From Aliarcobacter sp. (GTDB lineage Bacteria; Campylobacterota; Campylobacteria; Campylobacterales; Arcobacteraceae), in NCBI GenBank assembly GCA_028689025.1, contig JAQTXA010000011.1, forward strand, positions 25,666-89,665: a stretch of DNA of 64,000 bases. Direction: 5' to 3'. The notes below the pieces were generated by a model. It was not told where the DNA came from. It searched no databases and saw only the letters and a program-made list of their open reading frames with translations. A program made the translations under genes and the position numbers. Each line of letters starts with the position of its first letter. Within the stretch, counting starts at the first letter, position 1. This document shows positions 45,068 through 54,364 of this stretch, piece after piece.

Positions 45068-46930
45068 TTGAACAATTCATTTAAAATTCTCTTACTCTCT
45101 ATTATATTCCCAATTTTTGTTCTGTGTGAAAATATACAAACTACTCCAATAAAATTAATAAATAAAGATTTACCAACTATTGATGAAGAAGTAACGCAAA
45201 TACCAACGAAAACTATTGAAGAACAAATCGATGAACAAAACACAATGCTTCAAGATGTTATTAAAAATATAAATAATGAATCTTATTTGGCAACACTTCA
45301 AAAAAAAGATGAAGATGACAATGAAATATTTTTTTTAACAAATAGAATTAATGCAAATAATATTCAAAGAAATACTTTAGCAGTAAAAAGAGATGAATTA
45401 AAAATAGCCACTATTAACGAACGAGTTATCTATGAAAAAACTCTAAGAGATTTAATTCAAGCAAAAGAAGAGTTCAGAGATATTACATATTATCAAGAAA
45501 TTTTATTAAAAAGTATAAATGCAATAAAAAATTTCAACATGGATGAATATACTACTTTATATGAAGAAGAATTAAAATACAATAATAAAATATCCACTGA
45601 ATATACAGATAATTATATAGAATTATATAATCAAAAAAACACTCAACTTTTTATACTTCAATATTTATACAATAATATACAAAAGTTTCGTAGCTCAAAT
45701 TTTTTCATTGATGAATTTAATCTTCAATACATTATAAGTAAAATCGATACCATAAAATGGATATCTTTTATATCTTCTTTTACATCTTATCATCTAAATT
45801 TTTCACTGGGAGAGATATTTGTTGTTTTATTAATTATTATATTTTTTAGGTTACTAAATCGATATTTAATAACTTTGATTTCAAATTTTATTTTAAAACC
45901 ATTTATGAAAAGTGAAGATATTCATAATGAAAATTTCCTTATCCATTTAAGAAACGCTATAAATTCCCCACTAATTTATAGTTTGTATCTTTTTTCTGCG
46001 CAAATTTCAATGTTAATTTTAGTAAAAGACCAACTTCTAATAAATCAAATTATGCCTTGGATAAATACAATTTATATGTCTTTAATTACATGGGCAATTT
46101 ATTCAATGTTAAATAGTAGCATCACTATTTATGCTCATCATTTACTTGAAAAATATCATAATGTTAGAAAAGAGATGATAATTTTTATTCTAAGAATTAT
46201 AAAAATCATTCTTATTTTAGTTGTAATTTTATTTTTATTTACACAACTAGGAATTGATATAAAAGCAATTGCAGCTTCACTTGGAGTTGGGGGTATTGCT
46301 GTTGCTCTTGCTGCAAAAGATACTTTAGCAAACTTTTTTGCTTCATTAAATATTATGACGGATAACTCTTTTTCTCAAGGTGATTGGATTAAAACAGATG
46401 ATTTTGAGGGAACTGTAGTTGATATTAGAATGAGAACAACAAGAATTAGAACCTTTGATAATGCAATGATTACAGTTCCTAATACTCAAATTGCAAATGC
46501 TCATATTTTAAATTGGTCAAAAAGAGTAATTGGAAGAAGAATTAAAATGTCACTTGGTATTACTTATGAGAGTAAAATGAGTGATATTGTAAATTTAAAA
46601 AATGATATTTTTGACATGTTACTTTCTCATCCTAATATTGCCACAAATAAAAACATAGATATTTCAAAAACAAAAGCTTTTGAAGCTATAAAAACAGAAG
46701 ATTTAGAGGGAATTAAAAATACACTTTTAGTTTTCATCGATGAATTTAATGCTTCATCTATTGATATTTTGGTTTACTGCTTTTCAAAAAGTCCCAACTG
46801 GGAAGATTGGCTTGATACAAAAGAGGATGTTATGATTGAAATAGCAAAATTAGTTGAAAAAAATAATTGCGCATTTGCCTATCCAACACAGGCTATTGTA
46901 TTAAGAAAAGAAGCGAAAATAGAAGCATAA
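45068..46930 (+). CDS. Mechanosensitive ion channel, MscS family, extended
   Basis: 620 aa. A signal peptide is followed by a periplasmic coiled-coil region (about 40-240), then about five membrane spans. The pore helix and beta domain of MscS are seen near residues 395-500: AAIAASLGVGGIAVALAAKDTLANFFAS (Gly/Ala-rich pore) and FSQGDWIKTDDFEGTVVDIRMRTTRIRTFDNAMITVPN. It releases solutes on hypo-osmotic shock. The start is TTG 45068 with AAAGGA upstream. It ends in a terminator shared with a convergent gene. Confidence 0.92.
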   Translation: MNNSFKILLLSIIFPIFVLCENIQTTPIKLINKDLPTIDEEVTQIPTKTIEEQIDEQNTMLQDVIKNINNESYLATLQKKDEDDNEIFFLTNRINANNIQRNTLAVKRDELKIATINERVIYEKTLRDLIQAKEEFRDITYYQEILLKSINAIKNFNMDEYTTLYEEELKYNNKISTEYTDNYIELYNQKNTQLFILQYLYNNIQKFRSSNFFIDEFNLQYIISKIDTIKWISFISSFTSYHLNFSLGEIFVVLLIIIFFRLLNRYLITLISNFILKPFMKSEDIHNENFLIHLRNAINSPLIYSLYLFSAQISMLILVKDQLLINQIMPWINTIYMSLITWAIYSMLNSSITIYAHHLLEKYHNVRKEMIIFILRIIKIILILVVILFLFTQLGIDIKAIAASLGVGGIAVALAAKDTLANFFASLNIMTDNSFSQGDWIKTDDFEGTVVDIRMRTTRIRTFDNAMITVPNTQIANAHILNWSKRVIGRRIKMSLGITYESKMSDIVNLKNDIFDMLLSHPNIATNKNIDISKTKAFEAIKTEDLEGIKNTLLVFIDEFNASSIDILVYCFSKSPNWEDWLDTKEDVMIEIAKLVEKNNCAFAYPTQAIVLRKEAKIEA

Positions 46931-46941
46931 ACTTCTATTTT
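46916..46941. terminator. Bidirectional terminator
   Basis: AAAATAGAAG and CTTCTATTTT form a 10-bp stem around CATAAA. It spans the ends of the MscS gene and of the convergent small gene, which are only 4 nt apart. Confidence 0.75.
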
Positions 46942-47330
46942 TCCACAAGTAAATCAGCTTTTGTTTTTAATGTTTTTTTATATAAAAACTCTTTTTCTCT
47001 ATCTGTGAATTTTTCCTCTTTTTTTGTCTCTTTAGGTTTAATTTCTTTCTCTTTTTTAGGCTTTTTATTTTCAATATTCTCTTCTTTTTTAAACATTGTC
47101 AAAAGAAGATAAACTGAAAAAACAATATTAAAAATAATAACTGCCCATTTTGAAATAAGTGCAATTTCTAAATAAGCCAGTTTATCTTTTAATTTTAAAT
47201 ACTCAACAACATCTCCATATATAGCATTTGCAAAAAATGCAATTATCAAAAGTAAAACTATAAAAATAACTCTTCTTCTAAATTTGAATAAATAGTACCA
47301 AAAAAGTGCTGATTTAACTTGTTTAAACAT
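46935..47330 (-). CDS. Membrane protein of unknown function
   Basis: 131 aa. Basic N-terminus, then two membrane helices (about 20-38 and 62-82) and a long Lys/Glu-rich cytoplasmic tail (KKPKKEKEIKPKETKKEEK). It follows another small protein gene by 9 nt and may form a complex with it. I do not recognise the family. Confidence 0.65.
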   Translation of the reverse strand: MFKQVKSALFWYYLFKFRRRVIFIVLLLIIAFFANAIYGDVVEYLKLKDKLAYLEIALISKWAVIIFNIVFSVYLLLTMFKKEENIENKKPKKEKEIKPKETKKEEKFTDREKEFLYKKTLKTKADLLVEK

Positions 47331-47339
47331 TATATATCT

Positions 47340-47654
47340 CTATATAAAAAAATTAAGCCCAAGAGCTGCAAGTGCAACTACAAGGGATTTAGTTTTTAAA
47401 TCATCAATTATTTTTCTCTCTTCATCGGCAATTATAATTTCAAGTTGTTCATCACTATAATCATCAAATGTTTTATGATTTTCAACAAGTCTTGCTTTTG
47501 TAGCTAATATGGCTCTTTCTCGGATTTTTAAATTTATTGCATCTTTTAATTGTTTACTTTTGATTTTTGGATAATCAAAAGCTTTTGTAGCATTTTCACT
47601 AGCAATAGTTAATAATTTACTAGAGTTCTCTTTTAATTTATCTTTTATACCCAT
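47340..47654 (-). CDS. Small helical protein with C-terminal membrane anchor, unknown
   Basis: 104 aa. Charged amphipathic helices (about 1-85, no Cys) and a hydrophobic end (SLVVALAALGLNFFI) that could insert in the membrane. First gene of a two-gene unit with the membrane protein that follows. Function not recognisable. Confidence 0.65.
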   Translation of the reverse strand: MGIKDKLKENSSKLLTIASENATKAFDYPKIKSKQLKDAINLKIRERAILATKARLVENHKTFDDYSDEQLEIIIADEERKIIDDLKTKSLVVALAALGLNFFI

Positions 47655-47702
47655 TAGTTTATTTCCATTAATTTTTTTATTTATTGTAGCACTTATCTAT
47701 TA

Positions 47703-47885
47703 ATGAAAAATTATAGGTTTCCTGATATTTATAAAATATATTCCCATCTAGGATACAAAGCAGCTATATTTTTCATCTCATCTATTTTAATTACGTTGAT
47801 AATTCTAAATCTTCCACTTGACAAAAATGCTTTTATTTTCATTTTGAGTTCCTTGATTTTAATTCTTAAATTATATTTAATATAA
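47703..47885 (+). CDS. Possible small membrane peptide
   Basis: 60 aa with two hydrophobic helices (AAIFFISSILITLIIL and AFIFILSSLILILKLYLI). No clear ribosome site precedes the ATG. In such AT-rich DNA, hydrophobic frames arise by chance, so this is tentative. Confidence 0.35.
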   Translation: MKNYRFPDIYKIYSHLGYKAAIFFISSILITLIILNLPLDKNAFIFILSSLILILKLYLI

Positions 47886-47971
47886 AATAACAATATACTT
47901 AAATAATATATCTATTTATATATTATTTATTAATTTATGATATACTTTTGCATACTATTTGGTGGAGAAAG

Positions 47972-48190
47972 ATGGAAAAAGATAATTTCAAACTATTATT
48001 GAAAAAAGCGGACTTTAATAAACGAACTTTTTCAGAATATTTAGGCTTAAAATATCAAAGTGTAAATTCATGGGGAAATAATGGGCGAAATGTGCCTTAT
48101 TGGGTTGAATCATGGTTAAATTTATATATTGACAATAAAAAATGCAAACAAATAAAAGAGATTTTAAAAGATAGTGGTGTTTGTAAATAA
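47972..48190 (+). CDS. Small helix-turn-helix protein
   Basis: 72 aa from ATG 47972, which has GGTGGAG upstream (an upstream in-frame ATG at 47948 would place that site inside the gene). FSEYLGLKYQSVNSWGNNGRNVPYW looks like the recognition part of an XRE/phage-repressor-like domain, with SVNSWG in the position where such domains contact DNA. No phage genes surround it. Likely a transcription factor; targets unknown. Confidence 0.65.
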   Translation: MEKDNFKLLLKKADFNKRTFSEYLGLKYQSVNSWGNNGRNVPYWVESWLNLYIDNKKCKQIKEILKDSGVCK

Positions 48191-48278
48191 AATGATTTTT
48201 TAGTCAAAAAAAGCTATAGAAAAGCCTTATTTAAGCATATTCTACATAAAATACCCAACTTTATACAAAGGATAAATA

Positions 48279-48578
48279 TTGGAACCGCAATATGAAAAAA
48301 TTATTGTACTTCTTATTGTATTCACAGCATCATTTCTTACATGGAAGATGGTAAAAGATTTTTATATAACAAAATTTCATAGAGTTTTTGCACATTTAAT
48401 TGCGGTTATGACTTCATCTTTTATGTTACTATCTTCAATGTTTTTATTTATGCCAAAAAACTATCAAAGAGGCGTTGGTCCTGAAGTAGAAATAAGTGTT
48501 ACTAGTATTGTAACAATAGTTGTTATGTTAGGTGTTTTATATTTATTTTTTAAATTTGTACCTAATAACAAAAAATAA
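48279..48578 (+). CDS. Small integral membrane protein, unknown
   Basis: 99 aa with three membrane helices (about 8-25, 38-58 and 72-92). TTG start with AAAGGAT 6 nt upstream. It precedes proA by 33 nt and may share its transcript. No recognised family. Confidence 0.65.
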   Translation: MEPQYEKIIVLLIVFTASFLTWKMVKDFYITKFHRVFAHLIAVMTSSFMLLSSMFLFMPKNYQRGVGPEVEISVTSIVTIVVMLGVLYLFFKFVPNNKK

Positions 48579-48611
48579 ATTTTTTAATTAATTAAATAAA
48601 TAGGAATTATT

Positions 48612-49844
48612 ATGCAAGCATTTTTAGAAGAAGCTAAAAGATCTAGCCGAATCATTGCAAATCTTAGTACTGCTGTTAAAAATAGAGTTTTAAACGAAAT
48701 GGCAGATGCTTTAATTAATCATTGTGATTTCATAATTTCTCATAATGATAAAGATATGAGTGAAGCTAAATTATATAATTTAAGCGAAGCATTAATCGAT
48801 AGATTACTTTTAACAGGAGATAGAGTTAAAGATATGTCTAATGCAATAAGACAAATTGCATCTCAAACTGAACCAGTTGGAAGAATATTAGAAGGTTGGA
48901 TAACAGAATCTGGTTTAAATATCCAGAAAGTATCAATTCCAATTGGAGTAATTGGTATTATTTATGAAAGCCGTCCTAATGTAACAAGTGACACAGCAGC
49001 TTTATGTTTTAAAAGTGGAAATGTTTGTGTTTTAAAAGGTGGAAAAGAGGCTGAGCATTCAAATAAAGCAATTGCAATTGTATTAAGAGAAGTTCTTGCT
49101 AAAAACAAACTACCAGAACAAGCAATTTCACTTCTTCCTGATTCAAGCAGAGAAGGAGTTGCAAAACTTATAAAACAAGATAAATATGTAGATTTAATTG
49201 TACCTCGTGGTGGAGAAGCTTTGATTAAATTTGTAAGTGAAAATTCATCAATTCCAGTTATAAAACATGATAAAGGAATTTGTCATATTTATGTGGATAA
49301 AGATGCCGCACCTGCAAAAATTATAGATATTGCAATAAATGCTAAATGTCAAAGACCAAGTGCTTGTAATTCAATGGAAACTCTATTAGTTCATGAAAAT
49401 ATTGCTCCATATATTTTAACAGGACTTGAAGATGCATTTCATGAACAAGGAACAATTTTAAAAGGTTGTAGTGAAACACTAAAATATATAAAAGCAATTC
49501 CAACAACACTTGAAGATTATGATACGGAATATTTAGCTAATATATTAAATATAAAAATTGTTAAAAATGTAGATGATGCAATTCTTCATATTAGAAGACA
49601 TGGTTCAGGACATTCTGAAGCTATTTTAAGTGAAAATTACACTACGATTAATAAATTTTTAAATGAAGTTGATTCAGCTTGCGTTTATGCAAATGCAAGT
49701 ACAAGATTTACAGATGGTGGAGCTTTTGGACTGGGTGCTGAAGTTGGTATTTCAACAAATAAACTTCATTCAAGAGGACCTATGGGAATAAATGATTTAA
49801 CAACATTTAAATACAAAATTTATGGTTCTGGTCAAGTTAGATAA
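48612..49844 (+). CDS. proA: Gamma-glutamyl phosphate reductase
   Basis: 410 aa, full length. It reduces gamma-glutamyl phosphate with NADPH to glutamate semialdehyde, the second step of proline synthesis. Signatures are PIGVIGIIYESRPNVTSD near residue 112, VLKGGKEAEHSN, and the active-site Cys in NAKCQRPSACNSMETLLVH near 250. RFTDGGAFGLGAEVGISTNKLHSRGPMG closes the family pattern. The partner kinase gene proB is not in the window. AGGAAT precedes the ATG. Confidence 0.95.
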   Translation: MQAFLEEAKRSSRIIANLSTAVKNRVLNEMADALINHCDFIISHNDKDMSEAKLYNLSEALIDRLLLTGDRVKDMSNAIRQIASQTEPVGRILEGWITESGLNIQKVSIPIGVIGIIYESRPNVTSDTAALCFKSGNVCVLKGGKEAEHSNKAIAIVLREVLAKNKLPEQAISLLPDSSREGVAKLIKQDKYVDLIVPRGGEALIKFVSENSSIPVIKHDKGICHIYVDKDAAPAKIIDIAINAKCQRPSACNSMETLLVHENIAPYILTGLEDAFHEQGTILKGCSETLKYIKAIPTTLEDYDTEYLANILNIKIVKNVDDAILHIRRHGSGHSEAILSENYTTINKFLNEVDSACVYANASTRFTDGGAFGLGAEVGISTNKLHSRGPMGINDLTTFKYKIYGSGQVR

Positions 49845-49863
49845 GTTCACAATTAGGAGAAAA

Positions 49864-50190
49864 ATGTCGAAAAAAATATATTGTATTGCTTCATTTGAAG
49901 CAAAAGATGGGAAAGAGAAAGAATTAATAGAAGTTCTACAATCTCTTGAACCTAAAACTATTAGAGAAGATGGATGTATTCAGTATGTTGTTACAAAACA
50001 AATAGCTCATCCAAATGCTACAGGCAAATCTTTTCCAATAGTTTTTAACGAGATTTGGGAATCAAAAGAGGCTTTTGAATTACATTGTAATAAACCATAT
50101 ATTACAAACTTTTTTCAAAATCATTGTGTTGATACTAATGGTCTTGTAAAAGACTTTAACGTTTGTGTTTACACAGATGAAATAAACTAG
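49864..50190 (+). CDS. Antibiotic-biosynthesis monooxygenase-fold (ABM) protein
   Basis: 108 aa from ATG 49864 (TTAGGAG upstream), 20 nt after proA. The YCIASFEAKDGKEKELIEVLQSL start and the NEIWESKEAFELHCN block match the dimeric ABM/YgiN ferredoxin-like fold. Members include quinol monooxygenases and haem-degrading enzymes; the catalytic residues do not decide here. It may be co-transcribed with proA and the GH17 gene 10 nt downstream. Confidence 0.82.
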   Translation: MSKKIYCIASFEAKDGKEKELIEVLQSLEPKTIREDGCIQYVVTKQIAHPNATGKSFPIVFNEIWESKEAFELHCNKPYITNFFQNHCVDTNGLVKDFNVCVYTDEIN

Positions 50191-50200
50191 AGAAAAAATC

Positions 50201-52135
50201 ATGAAAAAAATAACATTAACGCTGTCAAGCTTAGCAATCGTCGTACTTTTTTGGTACATTTTAGGAAACTTTTTTGGTTTAAAAGATAATTCAAGCTCTT
50301 TTTCAAAACTTCAATGTGTATCATATGCTCCATTTGGAAAAGATGATTCTCCATTTATGATGGATAAAGGTTTAGTAATTTCTGAAGATTTAATCAGAAA
50401 TGACCTACAATTACTTTCAAAATATACAAATTGTATTAGAACTTATTCAACTGTTGGATTAGAAATGATTCCAAAAATTGCTAGAGAAAATAATCTAACA
50501 ATGCTTATGGGTGCATGGGTAAATGGAGATGAAAAACCAACAAGAAAAGAGATTGATACATTAATCAAACTTGCAACTGAAAATAAAGATATTGTAAAAG
50601 CAGTTATTGTTGGAAATGAAGCTTTATTAAGAGGTGATTTATCTGATAAAAGACTTTATGAATATATAAAAGAGGTAAAAACTGCACTTCCTGATACAAA
50701 AGTTACTTACGCAGATGTTTGGGAATATTGGCTTAAATATCCAAATATTAGAGAAGTTACAGATTTCGTAACTATTCATATCTTACCTTATTGGGAAGAT
50801 GATCCAATGGAAATCAATAGTGCAATTAAACACCTTGCAAATGTAAGAGAAGAAGTTGAAGCTATATTAAAAGATAAAAATATTTTAATTGGTGAGACAG
50901 GTTGGCCATCTGAGGGAAGAATGAGAGAAGATGCACTTCCAAGTAAAACTAATCAAGCAATTTTTGTAAGAGAATTTGTAAAATTAGCTCAAGAAAAAAA
51001 CTGGAATTACAACATAATTGAAGCTTTTGATCAACCATGGAAAAGACAAAGTGAAGGTGCAGTTGGTGGATATTGGGGATTCTTTGATAAAGATAGAATT
51101 GATAAACATGTTTTTGCTGGAGATGTTTCAGATTTTCCAAACTATAGATATTTAGGATTTGGTTCTATTTTACTTGTTTTAGGATTTTCATTATTACTAA
51201 GAAACTCTACTATTTCAAAAAGAAAACTAGTTTTATTTACTTTTATAAATACATTATTTGCAATTTTATATATGCTTCAAATGGAGCAATTTAATATTAC
51301 TGTTAGAACAAGTGGTGAAATTGTTTGGGCTACATTAGTACTTCTTACTCATATTTCAATTTACTATTTTGTACTTTTACATATAGCACGAGATACAAAA
51401 CCTCAAATTATTGGAATAAGAGAAATATTAAAAGAGAAACATCTCAATTCAGATACTTTACCAATGGTAATATTCTATTCTTCATTTATTTTTGTATTAA
51501 TTTCAACAATAATACTTGCCTTTGAAGGTAGATATAGAAATTTTGAAGTTTATATTTTTGCAATTTCAGCAATCTCTTTTGTTTTACTTTATGCAGGAAG
51601 ATTTGCAAATATGGAATTTAGAGCCTTTGAAAAATTGTCATCAATAATTCTTTTAATCACAGCTGGAATCTCTTTTTATAATGAAGGTTCTTTAAATATT
51701 TTCTCAAATGTTTGGATTATTATTGCTTTAACATTTACATATATTTTATTTAGAGGAAGTAAAAATAGTTCACTTAGTGAATTAAAACATCTTGTTAAAT
51801 ATATTGCTATCTTCTTTATTTTCTCTATTGCTCTTAGATATGGAATTATTGCGGACAAAGATATTATTGCTCAATGTCATGTAAATGAAGATACATTACT
51901 TTGTGGATTTAAAAATGAGATTGGATATTGGGGATATATTGGAGTATTTGGAATTATTGCCATTTGTTTATCTGCTCTAACTTTATTCATTAAAAATAAA
52001 AAGTTCTCTTTAATTGCCCTATTTGCATCTGTATTTGCTATTATGATGTTTAACACTTATGTGGGTTCGATTGCATTTATAATAGTTATTATGATGTTGT
52101 GTAAAGAAGAAAATCTAAAAGCATTAAACTCTTAA
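50201..52135 (+). CDS. Membrane-bound GH17-like (beta-1,3-glucan) protein
   Basis: 644 aa. One N-terminal membrane helix, then a periplasmic GH17-type barrel (about 35-310) with the two catalytic Glu in VGNEALLRG and GETGWPSEG. The second half has about eight membrane spans and no known catalytic motif. In other bacteria GH17 proteins work with NdvB-type glycosyltransferases in making branched or cyclic beta-1,3/1,6-glucans; no glycosyltransferase is adjacent here. A role in trimming or transferring glucan at the cell surface is inferred. It ends at a strong hairpin. Confidence 0.8.
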   Translation: MKKITLTLSSLAIVVLFWYILGNFFGLKDNSSSFSKLQCVSYAPFGKDDSPFMMDKGLVISEDLIRNDLQLLSKYTNCIRTYSTVGLEMIPKIARENNLTMLMGAWVNGDEKPTRKEIDTLIKLATENKDIVKAVIVGNEALLRGDLSDKRLYEYIKEVKTALPDTKVTYADVWEYWLKYPNIREVTDFVTIHILPYWEDDPMEINSAIKHLANVREEVEAILKDKNILIGETGWPSEGRMREDALPSKTNQAIFVREFVKLAQEKNWNYNIIEAFDQPWKRQSEGAVGGYWGFFDKDRIDKHVFAGDVSDFPNYRYLGFGSILLVLGFSLLLRNSTISKRKLVLFTFINTLFAILYMLQMEQFNITVRTSGEIVWATLVLLTHISIYYFVLLHIARDTKPQIIGIREILKEKHLNSDTLPMVIFYSSFIFVLISTIILAFEGRYRNFEVYIFAISAISFVLLYAGRFANMEFRAFEKLSSIILLITAGISFYNEGSLNIFSNVWIIIALTFTYILFRGSKNSSLSELKHLVKYIAIFFIFSIALRYGIIADKDIIAQCHVNEDTLLCGFKNEIGYWGYIGVFGIIAICLSALTLFIKNKKFSLIALFASVFAIMMFNTYVGSIAFIIVIMMLCKEENLKALNS

Positions 52136-52160
52136 GTTTAGGCTTTTAGATTTTAATAGT

Positions 52161-52200
52161 TTGTACTAAATTTATATTTTAAATATAAAATTTAGTACAA
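52161..52200. terminator. Long bidirectional hairpin
   Basis: TTGTACTAAATTT...AAATTTAGTACAA: arms of about 19 bp with one bulged base, followed by a run of A/T on both sides. It separates two convergent genes. Confidence 0.8.
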
Positions 52201-52206
52201 AAAAAC

Positions 52207-52908
52207 TTATTTAGTATTAACTTTCCCTGCTTTTTTCATCATATCTTCCATCATTTTTTCTTGTTCTGGAGATAATTCAGGTTCTTCAGTAGTGCCACTT
52301 AACATATCATCTACTGCTTTTACAGGAAATGGTGGTAATTTAAACTTATCATCTTTTATATCCACATTAAAAACAGCTAATTTAGCCTCTTGAATTTGAA
52401 CAACATCTAAAGATTTACTAACAAATTTTAAAGGTACTGTATTATAAATCCAAATTTTGTCTTCACCTAATTGCCAAATGTCACATTTATAACCTAAAAT
52501 TGCTTCTGAACCAATTTTTTTAGCTCCCATAGAAGTTAATGTTTCAGCATCTTTTAGATTTAAAAGTGGATTCTCTTCATCTGGAACTAACTCTTGTTGA
52601 TAAACAACTTGGTCGTTAAAATCAACATTATAAATTTTAGTTCCAACTATTTTTGTAATATTATGTTCTTCTTCATTGTCACCAAGTACAGCTTGTACAA
52701 TTTTTTCTTCAGTTAATTCTACTTTTCCAAAATCTTTAAAGTATAATTTACTACTACCACTAACAGTAGCTTTACTTCCCATAACATTACCACCACCTGC
52801 GATTTCATACTCAACAATAGCTGATTTTAAATCATATCTATTTGTCTCAGCAAATAAACTCACAACACCACATAATAAAAATCCAAAAATATATTTTGAT
52901 TTTCCCAC
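52207..52908 (-). CDS. Periplasmic protein of unknown function
   Basis: 233 aa with a signal peptide (KYIFGFLLCGVVSLFAE) and GTG start behind GAGGATAG. The mature part is beta-rich with repeated YF/YN/YKC strands, including GYKCDIWQLGEDKIWIYNTVPLKF, similar in feel to DUF4412 or LolA-like lipid-binding folds. The last 30 residues are acidic then Met/Lys-rich (LSPEQEKMMEDMMKKAG). Single gene, divergent from ccoG. No function can be named. Confidence 0.65.
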   Translation of the reverse strand: MGKSKYIFGFLLCGVVSLFAETNRYDLKSAIVEYEIAGGGNVMGSKATVSGSSKLYFKDFGKVELTEEKIVQAVLGDNEEEHNITKIVGTKIYNVDFNDQVVYQQELVPDEENPLLNLKDAETLTSMGAKKIGSEAILGYKCDIWQLGEDKIWIYNTVPLKFVSKSLDVVQIQEAKLAVFNVDIKDDKFKLPPFPVKAVDDMLSGTTEEPELSPEQEKMMEDMMKKAGKVNTK

Positions 52909-53038
52909 TGTTCTATCCTCTGTCTAAATTGGCCGAATTATACATCTAATCCTTTAATTATGCAATAGATTTTTATAAATCAATACCACCAAAAGAACAC
53001 CATATTCCTTTAATATACAAAAAACCAAAGGAGTTTCC

Positions 53039-54364
53039 ATGTCTTATTCTAAAAAAAGATATTTTATATATGCTTCATTAACACTATTTATAATGTTAAT
53101 GCCTTTTATAACAATCAATGATAATCATCTATTGTTATTGTCTTTTGATAAATTACAGTTCCATTTTTTAGGACTTGTATATAGTGTTAGTGAACTTTAT
53201 GTTATGCCATTTTTACTTATGTTTTTATTCATAGGAATTTTTGCCCTAACTTCAATGTTTGGAAGAATCTGGTGTGGATGGAGTTGTCCTCAAACTATCT
53301 TTAGAGTTATTTATAGAGACCTAATTGAAAGTACTATTCTTGATTTAAGAAGAATTAAAAACAAACAAAAAGATATTGATTACAGTAAAAAATCAAATCA
53401 ATTTAAAAAATATATTGCCGTTCTTTTATGGTTTGTGATTACTTTAATTATCTCTACAAATTTTATGTTATATTTTATTCCATCTGAAGATTTTTTTGTT
53501 TATATTCAAAATCCAGCAGATCATAGTTTTATGATTATTTTTATTTTAACTGTTGCCCTATTTTTGGTATATGACATAGTTTTTATGAAAGAAAATTTCT
53601 GTGTTTACATCTGTCCATATTCTAGAATTCAATCTGTTTTATATGATGATAATACAAAACAAGTGAGTTACGATTACAACAGAGGTGGAAAAGTTTATGA
53701 GAATAATGTTAAATCAATTTTCAAAGTAAAAGAGTGGAGTAAAAATGAAGAGTGTACAACTTGTGAAGCTTGTGTAAAAGTTTGCCCAACTCATATTGAT
53801 ATTAGAAAAGGTTTACAAGTTGAATGTATAAACTGTCTTGAATGTAGTGATGCATGTGCAAGTGTTATGGGGAAATTCAATAAAGAATCTTTAATTAATT
53901 GGGGAAGTACAAACAAAGTAATTAACAAAAAAAATGTATCAATTTTTACTAAAAAAAATACAACATATTTTGTCTCACTATTTTTATGTATATTCCTAGC
54001 TTTCTATTTTTCACTAGAAAAAGAGAACTTCTTAGTAAATGTGAATAAAACAACGGAGCTTTATAGTGTAAAAGAAAATGGTGTTATCTCAAATAACTAT
54101 ATTTTAACTGTTCATAATACTCAAGATAAAGATTATACTTTTGATATTAGACTGCTTGATGACAAAGATTTCAAAATAAAAAGATTTGATAGTTTTGAGT
54201 TAAAAGCAGGAGAAAAAACCAAAAAGGTTCTCATTTTAGAAACAACTGAAGATTTCCAAAAATTAGAGAAAAAACCTTCTAAAATCAAAATAGAAATCTT
54301 TACAAAAGAGAATGAAACAGTAAAAATCCAAAGACAAATCGCTTTCTTTTATCCAAAAAACTAA
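53039..54364 (+). CDS. ccoG: Cytochrome c oxidase accessory protein CcoG
   Basis: 441 aa. Membrane protein needed for cbb3-type oxidase assembly, where it reduces copper. Several N-terminal spans include the GRIWCGWSCPQTIFR motif (Cys pair near residues 79-83) and CVYICPYSRIQS near 197. The ferredoxin part has CTTCEACVKVCPTHIDIRKG and CINCLECSDAC (two [4Fe-4S] clusters). A C-terminal Ig-like domain (about 325-441) completes the FixG/RdxA layout. AAAGGAG precedes the ATG. Its end overlaps the convergent sensor kinase by 4 nt. Confidence 0.93.
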   Translation: MSYSKKRYFIYASLTLFIMLMPFITINDNHLLLLSFDKLQFHFLGLVYSVSELYVMPFLLMFLFIGIFALTSMFGRIWCGWSCPQTIFRVIYRDLIESTILDLRRIKNKQKDIDYSKKSNQFKKYIAVLLWFVITLIISTNFMLYFIPSEDFFVYIQNPADHSFMIIFILTVALFLVYDIVFMKENFCVYICPYSRIQSVLYDDNTKQVSYDYNRGGKVYENNVKSIFKVKEWSKNEECTTCEACVKVCPTHIDIRKGLQVECINCLECSDACASVMGKFNKESLINWGSTNKVINKKNVSIFTKKNTTYFVSLFLCIFLAFYFSLEKENFLVNVNKTTELYSVKENGVISNNYILTVHNTQDKDYTFDIRLLDDKDFKIKRFDSFELKAGEKTKKVLILETTEDFQKLEKKPSKIKIEIFTKENETVKIQRQIAFFYPKN

